Made by a program: the position numbers and the translations under genes. DNA of 10,075 bases. It comes from Deltaproteobacteria bacterium. GTDB taxonomy: Bacteria > Desulfobacterota > Desulfobacteria > Desulfobacterales > ETH-SRB1. A model generated the notes under the pieces. That model was given only the letters and a program-made list of their open reading frames with translations, was not told the DNA's origin and searched no databases. The DNA is taken from contig JAFCZU010000086.1 in assembly GCA_019314185.1 (NCBI GenBank), positions 1-10,075 of the forward strand, given 5' to 3'. Below are positions 5,858-10,075 of the stretch, in pieces (the first letter of the stretch is position 1; every line of letters starts with the position of its first letter).

Positions 5858-6527
5858 TGTTCATGGAAATTATCCAGCGTTAAAAGCTGTTCTTGAAGAT
5901 ATCGAATCTTTAGGCATCAATGAAATTTACTCTCTGGGTGATGTTGCCGGTTACTATTCGATGATAAACGAATGTATTGAGTTATTAAAGAATAAAGGGA
6001 TACCTAATATTATGGGCAATCATGACTATTATCTTATTAATTCTAAGTTCTGCCTCAGGTCAAATGCTGCAAATACTTGTCTTAATTTTCAGAGAAAGAT
6101 TATTGCAGTGGAAAACCTGAAGTGGTTAAAAAAAGCATTATCTATAATTGAAATAGGAAATATGTGCATGGTTCACGGAGGATGGCACGATTACAGAGAA
6201 GAATACATTTATAATCCTGAAGAGGAATATTTTGATGGCATTGAGGGTAAATATTTTTTTTCAGGACATACTCATGTCCAGTTTTTAAAAAAATTTGGTG
6301 CCCTGACATACTGCAATCCAGGTTCAATTGGTCAACCAAGGGATGGAGATAATAGGACTGCATACGCATTAATCGACAATAAGAAAGATAAAATTATTTT
6401 AAAAAGGATTTCCTATTCTATTGACGAGATTGCTTTGCATATGAAAGCAAATGGTTTTGATGCCTACTTTTATGAAAATCTTTATAAAGGTTCGCGGATT
6501 GGTGGTGCAATTGATAGAGTAGAATGA
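5838..6527 (+). CDS. Calcineurin-like metallophosphoesterase (YfcE/MJ0936 type)
   Basis: This 229-residue protein shows all the metal-ligand motifs of the superfamily: IADVHGN (5-11; D7, H9), LGDVAGY (33-39; D35), MGNHD (59-63; N61, H62), MVHGG (111-115; H113) and SGHTH (142-146), then NPGSIGQPRD (160-169), which is typical of the YfcE-like branch. It would hydrolyse a phosphoester with two bound divalent metals in the cytoplasm. I chose ATG 5838 because the conserved strand begins right there; an upstream in-frame ATG at 5733 would add 35 residues translated out of frame from the ATP-grasp gene. It overlaps that gene by 20 bases, so it is firmly part of the operon. A phosphatase here could release a phosphorylated sugar or acyl intermediate, but the substrate is unknown. 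Confidence 0.88.
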   Translation: MIAIIADVHGNYPALKAVLEDIESLGINEIYSLGDVAGYYSMINECIELLKNKGIPNIMGNHDYYLINSKFCLRSNAANTCLNFQRKIIAVENLKWLKKALSIIEIGNMCMVHGGWHDYREEYIYNPEEEYFDGIEGKYFFSGHTHVQFLKKFGALTYCNPGSIGQPRDGDNRTAYALIDNKKDKIILKRISYSIDEIALHMKANGFDAYFYENLYKGSRIGGAIDRVE

Positions 6528-6567
6528 TTTTTAATCCAGCAAGAAAGCCATAAGATTATGAAATCAT

Positions 6568-6972
6568 ATGATGAAGCCTGAAATTTTTAGTTCTAAAAGG
6601 TATTTCTATATGGGTTATACTTACATTTTCGGAACAATCCTTTTCACTGTCTATGGCCAGTTGATAATAAAGTGGCAGATGGCGAAGACCAAGCCGTTGC
6701 CACATATTTTTGGCGAGAAAATCATTTTCCTTCTGCAGATGTTTCTCAATCCATGGATTCTTTCGGCGTTTCTTTCAGCCTTTCTTGCCTCTCTCTGCTG
6801 GATGGTCGCGATAACAAAATTTGAGCTGAGTCATGCCTACCCTTTTATGAGCCTTTCTTTTGTGTTTGTGCTTGTATTAAGCGGTTTTTTATTTCAAGAG
6901 TCGATCACATTGCCAAAACTGTTTGGGGTGTTGCTTATTATAACAGGTGTTATTGTCGGAGCACGGGGATGA
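6568..6972 (+). CDS. SMR/EamA-type small membrane protein (ArnE/ArnF-like putative flippase subunit)
   Basis: The product has 134 residues with four membrane helices at about 17-36, 62-83, 88-108 and 116-132. The second half (SHAYPFMSLSFVFVLVLSGF, then a FQES loop and LFGVLLIITGVIVG) matches the small multidrug resistance/EamA pattern seen in ArnE and ArnF, which flip undecaprenyl-phosphate aminoarabinose. The glutamate in helix 1 used by drug-exporting SMR proteins is not evident, which favours a lipid-sugar role. No good ribosome binding site precedes ATG 6568; ATG 6610 (residue 15) has AAAAGG at 6595-6600 and may be the real start. The stop overlaps the next gene as ATGA. With the two-helix GT2 gene upstream it forms a load-and-flip pair, by analogy with arnC and arnE/F. 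Confidence 0.78.
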   Translation: MMKPEIFSSKRYFYMGYTYIFGTILFTVYGQLIIKWQMAKTKPLPHIFGEKIIFLLQMFLNPWILSAFLSAFLASLCWMVAITKFELSHAYPFMSLSFVFVLVLSGFLFQESITLPKLFGVLLIITGVIVGARG

Positions 6973-7844
6973 AGATATGTCTGTCATGCGGGCAGCGATT
7001 CGCAACGAAAGGCTGGCGTTGTCCTTCATGCAGTAAGTATCCTGAAGTTGTTAGTGGTTTTTTGTTATTTGCTCCGAATTTTGCTGCGGGAAATGACGGC
7101 TTCGGGGCGAGATATTTTGAGAAGTTATTCAAGGTAGAAGCATGGAATTTCTGGTTCAGATCGCGCAATAAATTGTTGATTTGGGCACTGCGAAAATATT
7201 TTCCACAGGCGGAAAGCTTTTTTGAGATTGGATGCGGGACAGGCTATGTTTTATCCGGCATTCAAAGTAAATTTCCAGACCTTCGTTTATATGGAAGTGA
7301 TATTTTCAGTAACGGCCTATCGTTTGCGGAGCAACGGCTGTCTGATGTCTCGCTCTTTCAGATGGATGCCCGGCGGATTCCTTTTGAAATGGAGTTTAAT
7401 GTAATAGGCGCCTTTGATGTTCTGGAACATATTGATGAAGATGATGTTGTTCTTCAGCAAATGTTTCAGGCCACAAAGTTTGGGGGGGGAATAATTCTCA
7501 CTGTTCCGCAGCATCGGTTTTTATGGAGCGTTGTGGATGAATACTCATTTCACAAACGACGATACACAAGAAAGGAACTGATGAAGAAAGTGAAAAACGC
7601 GGGGTTTCAAATTGTCTGTGTCACTTCCTTTGTCTCTTTTCTGTTGCCATTAATGCTTCTTTCCAGGATGAAACGACAACTATCTTCTGATAAATTCGAT
7701 CCCCTGGCTGAGCTTGAAATTGGACGGATCAAAAATGCAGTGTTGGAGAATATCCTGACGGTGGAAAAAGTCTTCATCAAATGTGGATTTTCCTTCCCTG
7801 CGGGGGGATCACTTCTAATGATAGCGAAACGCAACCGGAGGTAA
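6969..7844 (+). CDS. Class I SAM-dependent methyltransferase with N-terminal zinc ribbon
   Basis: The 291-residue protein starts with a four-cysteine knuckle, CLSCG (C4, C7) and CPSC (C18, C21), a probable zinc ribbon. The methyltransferase core follows: FFEIGCGTGYVL (84-95), GSDIF (109-113), MDARRIPF (132-139), FDVLEHIDED (149-158), and the subgroup block VPQHRFLWSVVDEYSFHKRR (179-198). A hydrophobic stretch, VSFLLPLMLL (222-231), could touch the membrane, consistent with a lipid-linked substrate. The end, FPAGGSLLMIAKR, resembles the methyltransferase scrap near the start of the window. Substrate unknown. A G8 run (7482-7489) in the FGGG segment makes the frame slippage-prone. It overlaps the SMR gene by 4 bases, and its stop codon overlaps the ribosome binding site of the aminotransferase gene. 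Confidence 0.88.
   Translation: MKICLSCGQRFATKGWRCPSCSKYPEVVSGFLLFAPNFAAGNDGFGARYFEKLFKVEAWNFWFRSRNKLLIWALRKYFPQAESFFEIGCGTGYVLSGIQSKFPDLRLYGSDIFSNGLSFAEQRLSDVSLFQMDARRIPFEMEFNVIGAFDVLEHIDEDDVVLQQMFQATKFGGGIILTVPQHRFLWSVVDEYSFHKRRYTRKELMKKVKNAGFQIVCVTSFVSFLLPLMLLSRMKRQLSSDKFDPLAELEIGRIKNAVLENILTVEKVFIKCGFSFPAGGSLLMIAKRNRR
7482..7489 (+). repeat. G8 homopolymer in the zinc-ribbon methyltransferase gene
   Basis: Eight guanines encode Gly-Gly-Gly in the core of the methyltransferase. The gene is intact at this length. Poly-G tracts of this kind in surface-glycan genes are the classic switch of phase-variable loci in other bacteria; here only the tract is seen, so variation is a hypothesis. Confidence 0.55.
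7837..7842 (+). promoter_or_regulatory. Strong Shine-Dalgarno GGAGGT deciding a TTG start
   Basis: GGAGGT sits five bases before TTG 7848 and overlaps the upstream methyltransferase stop codon TAA 7842-7844. No ATG or GTG near this point gives the conserved WecE N-terminus, so the site supports TTG as the start. Confidence 0.8.
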
Positions 7845-7847
7845 CAA

Positions 7848-8978
7848 TTGAGCATTATTCCTTTCAACCGGCCTTTCATCGTCGGTAAGGAGCTTTACTA
7901 TATCGCCCAGGCTGTTGTTGAATCGCACCTTTCCGGCGACGGGACGTTCACGAAGCGGTGTCAGAAATGGTTTGAGGAGCGGCTGGGATGCACAAAGGCT
8001 TTGCTGACCCATTCCTGCACGGGCGCACTGGAGATGGCTGCTATGTTGTGCGGCATAGAGCCGGGGGATGAGATCATCATGCCGTCCTTTACATTTGTGT
8101 CCACAGCCAATGCCTTCGTGCTGCGCGCGGGTATGCCGGTCTTTGTTGATATCAAGGAGGATACCTTAAACATTGATGAGACGCTGATTGAGCAGGCGAT
8201 TACGCCCCGGACCAAGGCCATTGTTCCGGTGCATTATGCCGGAGGCTCCTGCGCCATGGATGAAATTATGGATATTGCGGAGCGACACGGCCTCTTTGTG
8301 GTGGAGGACGCGGCCCAGGCATTGTTGTCCACTTACAAGGAGCGGTATCTTGGGACAATAGGCCATTTCGGGTGCCTGAGCTTTCATGAGACCAAAAACA
8401 TCATCAGCGGCGAAGGCGGAGCATTGATCATAAACGACGAAAAGTTTGTCGAACGGGCGGAGATCCTGTGGGAAAAGGGGACAAACCGAAAGCAGTTCTT
8501 CCGGGGGGAGGTGGATAAATATACCTGGGTCGATATCGGCTCGTCCTTTCTCCCCAGCGAGCTGGTGGGGGCGTTTCTGTATGCTCAACTGGAGCAGGCC
8601 GAGAAGATTATGGAAGCCAGGACCCAGATCTTTAGACAATACCTACGTGTCCTCGGCCCCTTGGGGGATGATGGAGTGATTCGTCTTCCAGCTGTGGAAT
8701 ACGGAAGCAACGGACATATTTTCTACATCATAACCCGCTCGTCTGAGGAGCGCTGCCAGCTTATCGAGTATTTGAAGGAAAACGGCATCTGGGCTGTCTT
8801 TCACTACGTGCCGCTCCATTCATCCCCAGCGGGCGCGAAATACGGACGCACAAGCGAAAAGCTGCGTGTAACCGATGACCTCAGCGACCGGGTGCTCAGG
8901 CTGCCGGTATATTATGAGATGAGGGAAGAGGATGTGGAAAGGGTGGCCGAGCATATAAGTCAGTTCTATGGCGGCTGA
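7848..8978 (+). CDS. wecE: dTDP-4-amino-4,6-dideoxygalactose transaminase (DegT/DnrJ/EryC1/StrS family)
   Basis: The 376-residue PLP enzyme resembles E. coli WecE/RffA along its whole length: IPFNRPFIVGKEL (4-16), LSGDGTFTKRCQKWFE (28-43), THSCTGALEMAAMLCGIEPG (54-73), MPSFTFVSTANAFVLR (78-93), VVEDAAQ (151-157; D154 contacts the PLP ring nitrogen), SFHETKN (178-184; K183 is the PLP lysine), EKGTNRKQFFRGEVDKYTWV and FHYVPLH. WecE transfers an amino group from glutamate to dTDP-4-keto-6-deoxyglucose, giving dTDP-4-amino-4,6-dideoxygalactose for enterobacterial common antigen or O-antigen repeats. It works in the cytoplasm. The start is TTG with a strong GGAGGT. Sampled lines are clearly GC-richer than the AT-rich operon upstream, which suggests a different origin or expression level. 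Another 4-aminotransferase specificity within the family cannot be fully excluded. Confidence 0.92.
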   Translation: MSIIPFNRPFIVGKELYYIAQAVVESHLSGDGTFTKRCQKWFEERLGCTKALLTHSCTGALEMAAMLCGIEPGDEIIMPSFTFVSTANAFVLRAGMPVFVDIKEDTLNIDETLIEQAITPRTKAIVPVHYAGGSCAMDEIMDIAERHGLFVVEDAAQALLSTYKERYLGTIGHFGCLSFHETKNIISGEGGALIINDEKFVERAEILWEKGTNRKQFFRGEVDKYTWVDIGSSFLPSELVGAFLYAQLEQAEKIMEARTQIFRQYLRVLGPLGDDGVIRLPAVEYGSNGHIFYIITRSSEERCQLIEYLKENGIWAVFHYVPLHSSPAGAKYGRTSEKLRVTDDLSDRVLRLPVYYEMREEDVERVAEHISQFYGG

Positions 8979-9136
8979 ATGGATATGATCTGCTCGCGCA
9001 TACGGATTGCATTGCGGAACGGCGCGGATCATAAAGGGATATTGGATAGGGCAAGAAGTGCTAAGATTCACTGCGGAATTGCTGGCAGATTTCAGAGAAT
9101 TACGCAATATATAGGCATTTTGTGGGAGTGAAGAAC

Positions 9137-9697
9137 ATGATCACGTCAACAAACCGCTGGCGCTGGCTTTTAGTCATAGCCATCCTAATGCATTTCTCTG
9201 TTATCTTGATGCTCGGCTTGTCTCGGTATTGGGGTTATATGAGCTCTATCAATGACCTTGGTCAATTTGATCAGGCTGTTTGGGGAGGGTTGCATGGGCA
9301 GCCTTTTTTTAATAGTATCTTATTCAATCAACAACTCAACTATTTGATGGGAGCACGTTGCCCCCTTCTTATTCTCTTCGTTCCACTCTATGCCATTATT
9401 CCCAGTGCTACTTGGTTAACCATCGCCCAGGCACTTGCATTGTCGCTCGCAGCTTGGCCGATCTTCCTGTTGGCAAGCCGGGTCTGCTTGTCAGAAAAAG
9501 CCGGGTTGTTGTGGGCCGTTGCCTATTTGCTGAACCCGTTTTTGCTGAATGCGGCAGCCTGGGATTTTCATCCTATGACTTTGGCAGTGCCCTTTGTGGC
9601 AATTAGTATGCTGGCTGTCGAAACAAAGAGACAAAGGGATTGCATATATAGTTTTACTCTTTGCTTTCTTTTGCGGTTTTCCTGTTTTAGCTCCTGA
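9137..9697 (+). pseudogene. DUF2079 multi-pass membrane protein, N-terminal part (broken)
   Basis: The N-terminal part of a DUF2079 (PF09852) membrane protein is recognisable: a first membrane helix near 9-27, then INDLGQFDQAVWGGLHGQPF (38-57), LLILFVPLYAIIPSATWL (77-94), further helices, and AAWDFHPMTLAVPF (140-153). DUF2079 proteins are uncharacterised polytopic proteins that appear related to GT-C glycosyltransferases. I chose ATG 9137 (GGGAG at 9124-9128, eight-base spacer) over GTG 9122. Past about residue 163 the frame loses family resemblance and ends at TAG/TGA-rich sequence near 9697. The C-terminal half is found in another frame with the middle of the domain missing, so the gene is very probably dead. 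It is more GC-rich than the operon upstream and is separated from wecE by about 160 bases. Confidence 0.75.
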
Positions 9698-10075
9698 ATT
9701 CCTATTGCCTGGTTTGGCGGACCTGGCGGCTAACATGCTGTCAGCTAACCCCATGCCGAGAAGCCCTTTTGCTTATCATAGTGTGACCCTTATTCCGTTA
9801 CTTGCAACGGCTGCAATTTATGGTGTTAAGCGGCTTTCGCTATGGCAAAGCAGATACACACTGACCCAATTGACGGGTCTTGCAGTTATATTTAGCTTTG
9901 TTGGCGGGTATTTGCTTGCGCCTTTGCCTCTGCCCGGGGCACGTAATTTCTGGGCGCCAGCCAATTTTCTGAGCCGGCCTGATCCGCGCGTTCAGATGAT
10001 TCGGTCACTGGTGGGGGAGAATGCTTCTGTTTCCGCCCAGGCTAATGTTGGTTCACATTTTTCACAACGTCATGA
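9621..10075 (+). pseudogene. DUF2079 membrane protein, C-terminal part in a different frame (runs off window)
   Basis: The frame starting at multiples of three is open from about 9600 to the window end. It reads GIAYIVLLFAFFCGFPVLAP, then EFLLPGLADLAANMLSANPM, then further family-like sequence ending ASVSAQANVGSHFSQRH. The leading helix, the P-E-x-x-x-L-P-x-L-A-D-L-x-x-N-x-L-S block and the V-S-A-Q-x-N-x-x-x-H-x-S-x-R block are the usual C-terminal half of DUF2079. There is no start codon with a ribosome binding site, so this is not a separate gene. Relative to the N-terminal part, roughly 100-150 residues of the central domain are absent and the frame differs, so a deletion of a length not divisible by three near 9620-9640 is the simplest explanation. 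Confidence 0.7.

Noticed and set aside
6563..6572. ATCATATGAT palindrome at the SMR gene start, considered as an operator
   Set aside because: A 10-base AT-rich palindrome over the start codon is short enough to occur by chance, and no second copy was seen.
8166..8639. 157-codon open frame on the minus strand inside wecE
   Set aside because: It is antisense to a strongly conserved gene; its residues show no domain pattern and it arises from the GC-rich codon use of wecE.
8979..9131. 50-codon open frame starting at the wecE stop (TGAATG) and ending just before the DUF2079 start
   Set aside because: It could be translationally coupled, but the product (rich in R, I and G) has no recognisable pattern, and it exactly spans the gap before a better-supported ribosome binding site and start.
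9122..9136. GTG start adding five residues to the DUF2079 protein
   Set aside because: GGGAG at 9124-9128 is well placed for ATG 9137 and would lie inside the coding region if GTG 9122 were used.

Overview
The window is part of a surface-polysaccharide (O-antigen or similar glycan) gene cluster. All recognisable genes lie on the + strand. The gene families present (WbqC, GT2 polyprenyl-phosphate glycosyltransferase, GtrA, SMR-type flippase, WecE aminotransferase, DUF2079) and the moderate-to-low GC with GC-rich patches suggest a Gram-negative bacterium. A deltaproteobacterium-like anaerobe is a guess only; nothing here fixes the taxon.

Layout. (1) Positions 1-1678 are a gene graveyard. It holds the tail of an unrecognised protein, the C-terminal scrap of an IS30-type transposase, the C-terminal scrap of a SAM methyltransferase, about 240 bases without a convincing gene, the first 37 codons of a Gfo/Idh/MocA sugar dehydrogenase, the C-terminal half of a GtrB-like glycosyltransferase, and a frameshifted, 3'-truncated GtrA flippase. 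(2) Positions 1669-6527 are a tightly packed operon with overlapping or abutting genes: WbqC family, two-TM GT2 glycosyltransferase, SAM methyltransferase, SDR epimerase/dehydratase (split between two frames), ATP-grasp ligase and metallophosphoesterase. (3) Positions 6568-8978 hold an ArnE/F-like small membrane protein, a zinc-ribbon SAM methyltransferase and a WecE-type sugar 4-aminotransferase that uses a TTG start. (4) Positions 9137-10075 hold a DUF2079 membrane protein broken by a frameshift and apparent internal deletion, running off the window.

How the genes may work together (inference). WecE would make a dTDP-4-amino-4,6-dideoxyhexose. The SDR and methyltransferases would tailor a sugar. 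WbqC and the ATP-grasp ligase are candidates for attaching an acyl or amino-acid group to an amino sugar. The GT2 enzyme would load a sugar on a polyprenyl phosphate, and the SMR-type protein would flip it. This parallels the arn (aminoarabinose) logic, but with a different sugar and no intact terminal transferase in view. The decayed gtrB/gtrA pair just upstream looks like an older system of the same general type.

The most striking local signal is in the SDR gene. The two halves are in different frames, and the switch point carries a correctly phased A_AAA_AAG slippery heptamer followed directly by a perfect 10-bp stem with an 8-base loop. This fits a programmed -1 frameshift, although a one-base deletion in the A7 run is the simple alternative.
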